From an uncultured Lachnospiraceae bacterium (GTDB lineage: Bacteria > Bacillota > Clostridia > Lachnospirales > Lachnospiraceae), in NCBI GenBank assembly GCA_946549035.1, contig CAMNQH010000029.1, forward strand, positions 1-41,448: a stretch of DNA of 41,448 nt. The letters are read 5' to 3'. Positions 34,730 to 41,448 of this stretch are shown piece after piece. The notes beneath the pieces were generated by a model. That model worked only from the letters and a program-made list of their open reading frames with translations. It made no database searches and was not told where the DNA came from. Both the position numbers and the translations under genes were made by a program. Positions within the stretch are counted from its first letter, which is position 1. Each line of letters starts with the position of its first letter.

Positions 34730-36256
34730 ATGAAACGGGGAAACGTATTTTTAAACAGCATTATGAGTTTCATTGCACAGTTGGTAATGATTCTATCCCA
34801 ATTTTTTGTCAGGTCCTTTTTTATCAAGTACATAGGGGAAGAAATGTTGGGCCTTGACGCTACGATTTTATCTGTGCTAAATATGTTTTCCCTTGCAGAA
34901 GCGGGGCTTTCTTCGGCTATGATTGTGTTTTTGGTGCGCCCCCTTCAGGAGGATAATCAAAAAGAGGTAAACAGGATCTTAAATACCTTTCGGATCATGT
35001 ATCAGTTTATTGGAGGGGGATATTTAATAGCCGCGCTTTTGTTTGCACCGTTTCTGCGATTTTTTATTACTGGGATTGAAGTGGGGCCGCTGCTGTATTT
35101 GTATTATGGATTATTGGCTGTAAACGGGGCCTTGACGTATTTTCTTTCTTATCGGAAGGTGTTGTTGTTTGCGGATCAGCGTATGTATCTTCAAAAGCTG
35201 ATAAACGCCGGGGGCAATTTGCTGTTTTGCCTGTTACAGACGGGGGCGTTGGCCTTGGGCGGCAATTACCTGGTTTATATTGTTTTAAAAATAAGCCAGA
35301 CATTCGGAGAAAATCTGTTTATCTATTTGATTTGCGGAAAAAGATACTGGTATTTACAGAAGCAGCAGATAGACCGGGCCTTTCTGGCAGGCAGGCTGAC
35401 AGATATGAAGAATCTGTTTGTGGGACAAGTGGCAGGATACATTTATGGTTCCTCAGACGCGCTTGTTATTTCAAAAGTCATCAGTACGGTTCAGGTTGCC
35501 TATTACAATAATTATTATCTTGTAATGAATGGCCTGAAAACCTTGCTGCTCAGTCTGTTTCAGGCGGCAGTTCCTATGCTCAAAGGCCATATGGTCAGGC
35601 AGGAAAAAAAAGAGGGGAACGAAGACGCGCTGTTTTGGATGTATACCCATATTGGTTTTTTGCTGGCGTCATTGGTTGTCGTCCCTGCCTACTGTCTCAT
35701 AGAGCCTTTTATGGCGGCCTGGGTAGGGGAAAAATTTCTATTGGGGAAAGGAATCTTTTTTTTGATGGCAACGGATCTGTACGTATGTGTTCTACAGAAT
35801 CCTTTGGGAGATTATATCATTGCCCAGGAATTATTTGCCTATTCCAAGTATCCGGATATGGCGGGAGCAGTGATTAATATTGTGCTTTCTGTTTTCCTGT
35901 CTGTTTCCATGGGAGTGGAAGGGGTATTGTATGGTACGGTAATTAGCAGAATGATTCAATGGGGCGTACGGGGAACAATAGCCTTTCGTTATTGCCTAGG
36001 TTTGAATGGGAAAGAACAGTTGAGATACTGGCTTTGCCAGGGTTATCAGGGCGCGACCTTGGTAATCATGGCGGCGACGGCGGGGGCTCTGACCCGGCAT
36101 GTGCGGGCCAGTAATTTTGTATTGGAATTTATAATAAAAGGATTGGCGGCTGAAATTATAGTGCTTCTAGGTATGGTTGTTTTTTATTGGAATTCGAAGC
36201 CTCAGCAAGGGATATGGAGGGCAATAAGAAGACGTGGGAAAGGAGAGCAAAGTTAA
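34730..36256 (+). CDS. Wzx-type flippase of locus 2
   Basis: About 508 aa from ATG 34730 ('MKRGNVFLNSIMSF'), preceded by GGGCGGAGGCAGCAAAAC; a longer reading from 34616 overlaps the GT and adds a non-membrane, unlikely leader. About 13-14 hydrophobic segments, 'FVRSFFIKYIGEEMLGLDAT' and 'LNMFSLAEAGLSSAM' are typical of the MOP-superfamily polysaccharide exporters. Its stop overlaps the WavE-like start by one base. Confidence 0.92.
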   Translation: MKRGNVFLNSIMSFIAQLVMILSQFFVRSFFIKYIGEEMLGLDATILSVLNMFSLAEAGLSSAMIVFLVRPLQEDNQKEVNRILNTFRIMYQFIGGGYLIAALLFAPFLRFFITGIEVGPLLYLYYGLLAVNGALTYFLSYRKVLLFADQRMYLQKLINAGGNLLFCLLQTGALALGGNYLVYIVLKISQTFGENLFIYLICGKRYWYLQKQQIDRAFLAGRLTDMKNLFVGQVAGYIYGSSDALVISKVISTVQVAYYNNYYLVMNGLKTLLLSLFQAAVPMLKGHMVRQEKKEGNEDALFWMYTHIGFLLASLVVVPAYCLIEPFMAAWVGEKFLLGKGIFFLMATDLYVCVLQNPLGDYIIAQELFAYSKYPDMAGAVINIVLSVFLSVSMGVEGVLYGTVISRMIQWGVRGTIAFRYCLGLNGKEQLRYWLCQGYQGATLVIMAATAGALTRHVRASNFVLEFIIKGLAAEIIVLLGMVVFYWNSKPQQGIWRAIRRRGKGEQS

Positions 36257-37167
36257 TGGAAACAAAGGAAAAAGGCAGTGAGATATCCGTACTGGTCCAA
36301 GGCCCGATGATTGAGGGGGGGTGGAATATCCAGGACTGCGTTGGAAGCGTAGAGCGGCTTTTGCCTCAGGCCGAGATTGTCATAAGCACTTGGGAAAACC
36401 CTGATACAAAAGGTTTACAGGGAGATAAGATTGTATTAGTAGAAGATCCGAAAGAGGTAACGGTAAACTTGCTGGGGAATATAAACAGGCAGATTGCAGG
36501 ACGTCTTGCAGGGCTAAAAGTGTGCAGCCGCAAATATACGTTGGTGATGCGCAGCGACAGCGAGCTTGTAAATTTAAATTTTTTGGATGCTTTTAGAAAG
36601 GGGTATGAACGGGGAAGGTACGATTCCTATCGATTTTTTGAGGAAAGAGTTGTTTGCTGCTCCGGGGGAAGAATGGAGAATGCGTTGTATCATTTATGCG
36701 ACTGGTTCTTTTTTGGACTGACCAAAGACTTGTTGTCACTATACGAGATTCCGATGTTTGACCCAACGAACATGGAGAATGAGCGTCTTCCTAAGTATCA
36801 TACTCCACATGAGTATCTGACGATTCACTTTATCGAAAAATTTTTGAAATTAGATTACGATTATGCAAAGCTGCACAGAAAAGAAGAAGTAAAGCGGTGG
36901 CAGCAGATATTATGCGAAAATTTTATTACCCAGGGATTCTATAAAAATTATGGGATTATTAACAGAAAACAGCCATATCTGGACAATCAAATTCAAAACG
37001 ATACGAAGCTATTTCCTGGTATCCGTCATTTGATGTTGAATTTTGAAAAAGAAGACTGGATATGTTTATATAATTTGCTTTATGGAAAAAAGGAAAAGGT
37101 TTCGCAAAGGATCTCGTGGCGGATTGCCAGAAGGGTCAATGCTATTTACAGGAAAATAAGAAGATAA
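36256..37167 (+). CDS. WavE-like polysaccharide synthesis protein
   Basis: 303 aa from ATG 36256 (GGAAAGGAGAGCAAAG upstream); the open frame extends to 36187 inside wzx. 'ISVLVQGPMIEGGWNIQDCV' near the N-terminus and 'LVMRSDSELVNLNFLDAF' fit the WavE family, thought to be GT-A-like transferases. A G7 tract (36315-36321) encodes part of E-G-G-W at residues 20-23 and is in frame here, so a one-base slip would kill the gene near its start. Confidence 0.78.
   Translation: METKEKGSEISVLVQGPMIEGGWNIQDCVGSVERLLPQAEIVISTWENPDTKGLQGDKIVLVEDPKEVTVNLLGNINRQIAGRLAGLKVCSRKYTLVMRSDSELVNLNFLDAFRKGYERGRYDSYRFFEERVVCCSGGRMENALYHLCDWFFFGLTKDLLSLYEIPMFDPTNMENERLPKYHTPHEYLTIHFIEKFLKLDYDYAKLHRKEEVKRWQQILCENFITQGFYKNYGIINRKQPYLDNQIQNDTKLFPGIRHLMLNFEKEDWICLYNLLYGKKEKVSQRISWRIARRVNAIYRKIRR
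36315..36321 (+). repeat. Poly-G tract (G7), in frame, near the 5' end of the WavE-like gene
   Basis: Seven G bases 59 bp after the start codon. The present length keeps the frame open (ON); six or eight would truncate the protein early. Confidence 0.8.
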
Positions 37168-37200
37168 GGATTTGGTACGGCAGGTATCAGGAAAGGAGAC

Positions 37201-37836
37201 ATGATGGAGATCATCGCCCATCGGGGATTATGGAATAATGAGGTAGAAAAAAATAGTCTGGAAAGTCTAAAGGAGGCGGTTTGCCAGGGGTTTGGCATAG
37301 AAACGGATATCCGGGATTTTCAAGGGAAACTGGTTATCAGCCATAATATAGCGGATGCGTCCTGTCCAGAATTGGAATCACTTTTGGAATACTATCGTCA
37401 AAAGGACTGCAGGAACCGTCTGGCATTGAATGTAAAGGCGGACGGACTGCAGGAAGAGCTTCTCAGATTGCTAAGGATATATCAGATCAGAGATTACTTT
37501 TTATTTGATATGTCGGTGCCGGAGATGGTGTCGTATCAGAAAGCCGGGTTGAGATTTTTTACACGAAACAGTGATATTGAAAGGGAATGCGTCATGTATC
37601 CCCAGGCGGCCGGAGTATGGATGGATGCTTTTTTTGAAGAGGAATGGCTCACGGAAGCAATGGTGAAGCATCATGTGGGAGAGGGGAAGGAGGTCTGTAT
37701 CGTTTCCTCCGAGATTCATGGGTACGGCTATCTGCCGGCCTGGGACATGTTAAAGCGGACCGGGCTTTGTAAGCACCAAGGAGTCAGTTTGTGTACAGAT
37801 CTGCCAAAGGAAGCAAGGAGGTATTTCGGGCAATGA
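37201..37836 (+). CDS. Glycerophosphodiester phosphodiesterase-like protein
   Basis: 211 aa (ATG 37201 or 37204; GGAAAGGAGAC upstream). 'EIIAHRGLW' with the catalytic His, 'GIETDIRDFQG' supplying Glu and Asp for metal, and 'LVISHNIA' reproduce the GDPD triad in a short TIM-barrel protein. Typical GDPDs are about 240-250 aa, so it is compact. With HAD and cytidylyltransferase-like neighbours it may handle a glycerol-phosphate intermediate or carry out a related sugar-phosphate step; substrate unknown. Confidence 0.8.
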   Translation: MMEIIAHRGLWNNEVEKNSLESLKEAVCQGFGIETDIRDFQGKLVISHNIADASCPELESLLEYYRQKDCRNRLALNVKADGLQEELLRLLRIYQIRDYFLFDMSVPEMVSYQKAGLRFFTRNSDIERECVMYPQAAGVWMDAFFEEEWLTEAMVKHHVGEGKEVCIVSSEIHGYGYLPAWDMLKRTGLCKHQGVSLCTDLPKEARRYFGQ

Positions 37837-38456
37837 AAATAAAAGCAATCTTATTTGATATGGACGGCGTTTTGATTGATGCGAAGGAATGGCATTATGA
37901 GGCGTTAAATAAAGCTTTGCGTCTGTTTGGAATGGAAATCAGCCTTTATGAACATCTGCATACCTTTGACGGGCTTCCCACAAAGGTAAAGCTGGAAATG
38001 CTGGGGGAACAATCGTATTTGCCCAATTCTCTCCATGAATTTATAAATCATATGAAACAGCAGTATACCATGGAATTGGTCCATATGAACTGCAGACCCA
38101 TGTTTCACCATGAATACGCCCTGTCCAGACTTTCCAACGAGGGATATCAAATTGCGGTATGTTCGAATTCCATCAGAGGAACCATTGAAGAAATGATGCA
38201 TTATGCAAGGCTTTCTCAGTACATAGACTTGATTGTTTCCAATGAAGATGTGATAAAGGCAAAGCCGGATCCGGAAATGTATTGCACCGCTATAGAAAAA
38301 TTCAAGGTTGCGCCGGAAGAGTGTTTGGTGGTGGAGGATAATCCCAATGGAGTGAAGGCGGGACAAGAAAGCGGTGCCCACGTACTCCAGGTGACGACGG
38401 TGTACGATGTGAATTACCAGAATATTAAGAAGAAAATCAAAGAATGTGAGGGATGA
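37833..38456 (+). CDS. HAD-superfamily phosphatase/phosphomutase-like protein
   Basis: About 207 aa from ATG 37833, overlapping the previous stop as ATGA. 'ILFDMDGVLIDA' (nucleophile Asp9, Asp11), 'AVCSNSIRGT' motif II, 'KPDPEMY' motif III Lys and 'CLVVEDNPNGVKAG' motif IV place it in HAD subfamily IA, near beta-phosphoglucomutase. Probably dephosphorylates a sugar or alditol phosphate before or after nucleotidyl activation by the neighbours. Confidence 0.9.
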   Translation: MKIKAILFDMDGVLIDAKEWHYEALNKALRLFGMEISLYEHLHTFDGLPTKVKLEMLGEQSYLPNSLHEFINHMKQQYTMELVHMNCRPMFHHEYALSRLSNEGYQIAVCSNSIRGTIEEMMHYARLSQYIDLIVSNEDVIKAKPDPEMYCTAIEKFKVAPEECLVVEDNPNGVKAGQESGAHVLQVTTVYDVNYQNIKKKIKECEG

Positions 38457-38459
38457 GAA

Positions 38460-39173
38460 ATGTTGAATATTTTGCTGCCGTCAATGGGAAGTTCCTCTTT
38501 TTTTAAGGAAAGTTATTTTCCCAAGCCGTTAATTGAAATATGCGGCAAAACCATGCTGGAAACAGTGATGGAAAATTTAGGAGTGATAGAACATGCCCAA
38601 AGGATTTATATCTTTCATCAGAAGGACTGTAATCAGTTTCATTTGGACGCCTCTGTAAAACTGCTGTCGGAGCATAATAAAGTGCTGGCGTTGAAAAATC
38701 AAACGGCGGGAGCTTTGTGTACGTCGCTGATTGCCGTCGAATACATTGATAATCAGGAAGAATTGATCATTGTCAACAGCGATCAGATTATAGATATAGA
38801 TTATAACGACGTTCTTATGTATTTCAGACAGAGAGGGGCAGACGCAGGAATGATTACATTTTCAGATATTCATCCTCGGTGGAGCTATGCCCGTATTGAG
38901 GAAGGTCTGGTATTGGAGGTGGCGGAAAAACGGCCCTTATCCAATTCGGCTATCGCAGGCTTTTATTATTACCGGCAGGGGAAAGATTTTGTGGCGGCGG
39001 CAAAGCAAGCCATTGAAAAACAAAACAGCCAGAATGGAAAATATTATATTTCATTATCCATGAATGAATTGATATTAATGAACAAGCTGGTATTATCCTA
39101 TGAAATTGAAAAGAAGCAGTATCATTCTTTTTATTCTCCGGAAAAGATTTTGGAATATGAGAAAGGAAGGTAA
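38460..39173 (+). CDS. Nucleotidyltransferase-fold protein with altered nucleotide-binding motif
   Basis: 237 aa, homologous along its length to the gene at 39521-40255 ('IIVNSDQIIDID', 'DIHPRWSYARIEEG', 'IAGFYYYRQGKDFV'). Its N-terminal loop is 'LPSMGSSSFFKES' where the paralog has the canonical 'IPMAGRGSRF'. The usual Gly-x-Gly-x-Arg is therefore missing, suggesting changed substrate use or a non-catalytic role. It lies between the HAD and cupin genes. Confidence 0.8.
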   Translation: MLNILLPSMGSSSFFKESYFPKPLIEICGKTMLETVMENLGVIEHAQRIYIFHQKDCNQFHLDASVKLLSEHNKVLALKNQTAGALCTSLIAVEYIDNQEELIIVNSDQIIDIDYNDVLMYFRQRGADAGMITFSDIHPRWSYARIEEGLVLEVAEKRPLSNSAIAGFYYYRQGKDFVAAAKQAIEKQNSQNGKYYISLSMNELILMNKLVLSYEIEKKQYHSFYSPEKILEYEKGR

Positions 39174-39175
39174 GG

Positions 39176-39502
39176 GTGAAAGTAGAAAAGCTGGACAAGA
39201 TGGTGAAGGGATGGTTTGTAGGCAATTTTGAACCGACCTTGTACCGGACAAACGCATGTGAAGTAGCCGTAAAAAAATATCAGGCGGGGGACCGGGAAGG
39301 AAAACATTACCACAAAATTGCTACGGAGATAACGGTGATTGTGGAGGGAACCGTCCGTATGAACGGAGCGGAGTATTCTAGGGGAGATATGATTGTAGAA
39401 GAACCAGGGGATGTAACAGACTTCGAAGCCGTAACAGATGTAGTGAATGTAGTGGTGAAGCTGCCAGGGGCGAATAATGACAAGTATCTGGCGGATGAGT
39501 AA
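39176..39502 (+). CDS. Small cupin-domain protein
   Basis: 108 aa, GTG start at 39176 after GAAAGGAAGGTAAGG. One cupin barrel: 'GKHYHKIATEITVIVEG' (metal-binding His and Glu) and 'GDMIVEEPGDVTDFEAVTD'. Single-domain cupins next to nucleotidyltransferases in glycan loci probably act as sugar isomerase/epimerase-type enzymes or binding proteins; the reaction is not known here. Confidence 0.82.
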   Translation: MKVEKLDKMVKGWFVGNFEPTLYRTNACEVAVKKYQAGDREGKHYHKIATEITVIVEGTVRMNGAEYSRGDMIVEEPGDVTDFEAVTDVVNVVVKLPGANNDKYLADE

Positions 39503-39520
39503 GAGAAGGGGAGGATTGTT

Positions 39521-40255
39521 ATGTTAAATATTGTAATTCCCATGGCTGGGAGAGGAAGCAGATTTGCAGAGGCAGGATATGAGATGCCAAAGCCCTTAAT
39601 CGATGTACATGGAAAATATATGATTGAATATGTGATAAAGAATTTAAAGCCCAGGATCAAGCATCGTTATATTTTTATTTGTCAAAAAGAGCACTTAGAG
39701 AAATATGATTTGGAGCGTACAGTAACACAAGCGGCGCCGGGATGCGTGATAATTCCCATAGAGCATATTACGGAAGGAGCCGCCTGTACGGTTTTATTGG
39801 CGGAGAACTATATTGACAATGAAAATCAACTGATGATTGCAAACAGTGATCAATATGTGGATATAGATATCAATGATTATTTGAATCAAATGGGAGACAA
39901 GGACGGGTTTATTATGACAATGAAGGCAGATCATCCCAAATGGAGCTACATCAAGTATAACGATCTGGGTCTGGTAACTATGGTAAGGGAAAAAGAGGTC
40001 ATTTCGGATCAGGCAACGGTAGGAATCTATAATTACCGGCAGGGAAAGGATTTTGTCCGTTATGCTCATGAGATGATTCACAAGGAAATCAGAGTGAACA
40101 ATGAATTTTACGTTGCTCCCGTTTATAATGAAATGATAGAAGCTGGTATGAAGATCGGGTATCAGGATATAGGGGAAAATATGTACGGACTTGGTGTGCC
40201 AAAGGATCTGGAATTATTTTTAAAATCTCCTGTCTCAAAGAGGGTGTTTCCATGA
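39521..40255 (+). CDS. Sugar/alditol-phosphate nucleotidyltransferase-like protein
   Basis: 244 aa with canonical 'IVIPMAGRGSRFAEAGYEMP' followed by 'KPLIDVHGKYM' (G-x-G-x-R and the catalytic Lys region) and 'LMIANSDQYVDID' (metal-binding Asp). It should activate a sugar or alditol phosphate with an NTP. Forms a unit with the HAD, variant nucleotidyltransferase and cupin genes upstream. Its stop overlaps the start of the terminal acyltransferase. Confidence 0.86.
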   Translation: MLNIVIPMAGRGSRFAEAGYEMPKPLIDVHGKYMIEYVIKNLKPRIKHRYIFICQKEHLEKYDLERTVTQAAPGCVIIPIEHITEGAACTVLLAENYIDNENQLMIANSDQYVDIDINDYLNQMGDKDGFIMTMKADHPKWSYIKYNDLGLVTMVREKEVISDQATVGIYNYRQGKDFVRYAHEMIHKEIRVNNEFYVAPVYNEMIEAGMKIGYQDIGENMYGLGVPKDLELFLKSPVSKRVFP

Positions 40256-41351
40256 GACAAGGCCAAAGAGCAGCCTGTTTCAAAGAGAATGGGGAACTTA
40301 TTTTCGAAAATAATTGTTTTGATTACATAAAGCTGATTTCGGCCCTTATGATTGTATTGGGACATGCCTCCGCGCACTTAAACTGTCCCCTTCCCGGATG
40401 GCTGCGTTTTATACAAAGCAAATGGATTGGCGTCTGCTGTTTATTTGTTATCAGCGGGTATCTGGTTGCCTTTTCTTACGAAAGAAGCAGAGATTGGAAG
40501 GCGTATTTGAAAAAAAGGATTCTTCGGATATATCCTGGTTTGTATTGTGCGTTCGCCTGCTCCCTTCTGGCTGTTGTAATCGTGGGCATAATGATATTTC
40601 ATGGTAATTACGGCGGCAAAGATATTGCGTTGTGGTCGGTTGCCCAAGTTACGTTTTTTCAATTTTATACCCCTTCTGCCATGCAGGCGTATGGGATAGG
40701 AAATCCCAATGGTTCCCTATGGACGGTATTGCCAGAAATTCAGATGTATCTTATCATTCTGTTTTCCTATCAATGGCTGAGGCGGTTGCGGATCAGAGGA
40801 TGGATGGTTCTTTTGGGCGCCTGTGCAATGCTGAATGTCCTTCATTTTTATATGGAGGGCGTCGTTTGGGACATGGTCTACAAATTGTTGGGTGTTTCTG
40901 TACTGCCGTATTTGTATTTGTTTTTCATCGGTATGTTTGTATATGTCCAACGGGAGAGGGCTCTTCCGTTTCTGGTGAAAAGATTTTATTGGATATTGGG
41001 AATTTATGTGGCCTGGAGCGTCTTTAATACCTTTGTGCTTCGGTTTGAAGTAGGAAGTTATACGGATATTATAACAGGAGTGTTATTGGCCCTCTGCATA
41101 CCGGGGGGGGGTATAAATTCGGGAAGAAAAAACTTCCCTGGGACTTGTCATACGGGATTTTTTTGTTTCACATGATTATTATCAATATTTTTTATATGTT
41201 TGGGCTGACAGGAAAAGCCTGGGCCGTGTTCTTAGCTTTTGCAATCAGTATCGGAATGGCGTATTTGCAGTACCGTTTTGTGGATATTCCCATTCAGCGG
41301 AAATGGAAGTCCAGGCAAAAGCGAGGGCGTAGTATGTATGGAGAAAAATAG
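40252..41351 (+). pseudogene. Membrane acyltransferase family 3, frame broken at a G9 tract near the C-terminus
   Basis: From ATG 40252 (ATGA overlap) the frame encodes an acyltransferase-3 protein: 'FDYIKLISALMIVLGHASAH' with the family His, 'CCLFVISGYLVAFSYERSRD', 'NGSLWTVLPEIQMY'. It shifts at a G9 tract (41103-41111), ending wrongly at 41175. Ten G (or seven) would give 'CIPGGGYKFGKKKLPWDLSY' and continue through the last two membrane segments to 41351, for 366 aa, a normal family length. The present form lacks those segments and is probably inactive. Last gene of locus 2. Confidence 0.88.
41103..41111 (+). repeat. Poly-G tract (G9) in the terminal acyltransferase gene
   Basis: Nine consecutive G bases; one more, or two fewer, restores the full-length reading frame. 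Confidence 0.9.
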
Positions 41352-41396
41352 CTTGAAGGTTTTGCCTGCCTGTATTGTTTTGGGATGAAAAATGGG

Positions 41397-41444
41397 GCTG
41401 TCGCTTTAATGAATGAAAACTCGTGAAGCGGCAGCATCCTTTTT
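41397..41444 (+). terminator. Rho-independent terminator at the end of locus 2
   Basis: Arms 41397-41406 and 41426-41435 (GCTGTCGCTT with AAGCGGCAGC, one G-T wobble), 19-base loop, then a T-rich tail at 41440-41444. It follows the acyltransferase stop by about 45 bases. Confidence 0.82.
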
Positions 41445-41448
41445 GACT

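Noticed and set aside
1-41448. Search for a site-specific recombinase, transposase, CRISPR array, tRNA or rRNA
   Set aside because: None recognised. An invertase for the 21205-21562 element would have to be encoded elsewhere.

Overview
The window looks like a gut-type Firmicute, most likely a Lachnospiraceae/Clostridium cluster XIV relative. This is an inference from moderate-to-low GC, strong AGGAGG-type ribosome sites, tightly packed ATGA-overlapping genes and protein style; no rRNA or housekeeping marker confirms it. Nearly the whole window is two complete or near-complete Wzx/Wzy-type surface polysaccharide operons on the + strand, each headed by a superfamily-II helicase carrying helicase-associated (HA) repeats.

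Locus 1 (before position 1 to about 20.7 kb) begins inside the C-terminal HA repeats of a helicase. It continues with a DegT-type aminotransferase, an initiating sugar-phosphate transferase, an amino-acid-handling group (ATP-grasp ligase, GltS-like glutamate carrier, PLP-fold protein, FemAB-like transferase), glycosyltransferases, a LicD / TarI-IspD / SDR set, Wzy and Wzx. It ends with a TupA-like amidoligase, an Asp/Glu racemase and a hexapeptide acetyltransferase. The gene set suggests a glycan decorated with amino acids and a phospho-alditol.

The 590-bp gap at 21031-21620 is the most notable part. A 19-bp perfect inverted repeat (21205-21223 / 21544-21562), each arm containing a near-palindromic 15-bp core, encloses 320 bp. 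Inside is a near-consensus promoter (TTGACA, 17 bp, TATAAG) pointing away from locus 2, and next to the right arm a rho-independent terminator facing locus 2. This is what an invertible promoter (inverton) captured in the OFF orientation should look like; flipping it would aim the promoter at the helicase-led operon. A small divergent gene (20833-21030) lies on the other side and could be expressed reciprocally.

Locus 2 (21621 to about 41.4 kb) contains the full helicase (702 aa, four HA repeats), an SDR, an initiating transferase, a split transketolase, several GT4/GT2 enzymes, an EpsG/Wzy-like polymerase, Wzx, a WavE-like protein and a GDPD/HAD/nucleotidyltransferase/cupin/nucleotidyltransferase group. 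Two membrane acyltransferases are present; the second closes the operon before a terminator.

A second apparent layer of variation is poly-G tracts inside decoration genes. G10 in the TupA-like amidoligase, G8 in the hexapeptide acetyltransferase and G9 in the terminal acyltransferase each break the frame by exactly one missing G. A G7 tract near the start of the WavE-like gene is in frame. Slipped-strand phase variation is the attractive reading; homopolymer under-calling is the main alternative. Together the window suggests hierarchical variation: operon-level on/off by DNA inversion, decoration-level on/off by poly-G slippage, and possible operon-level recombination through near-identical helicase segments 23 kb apart.
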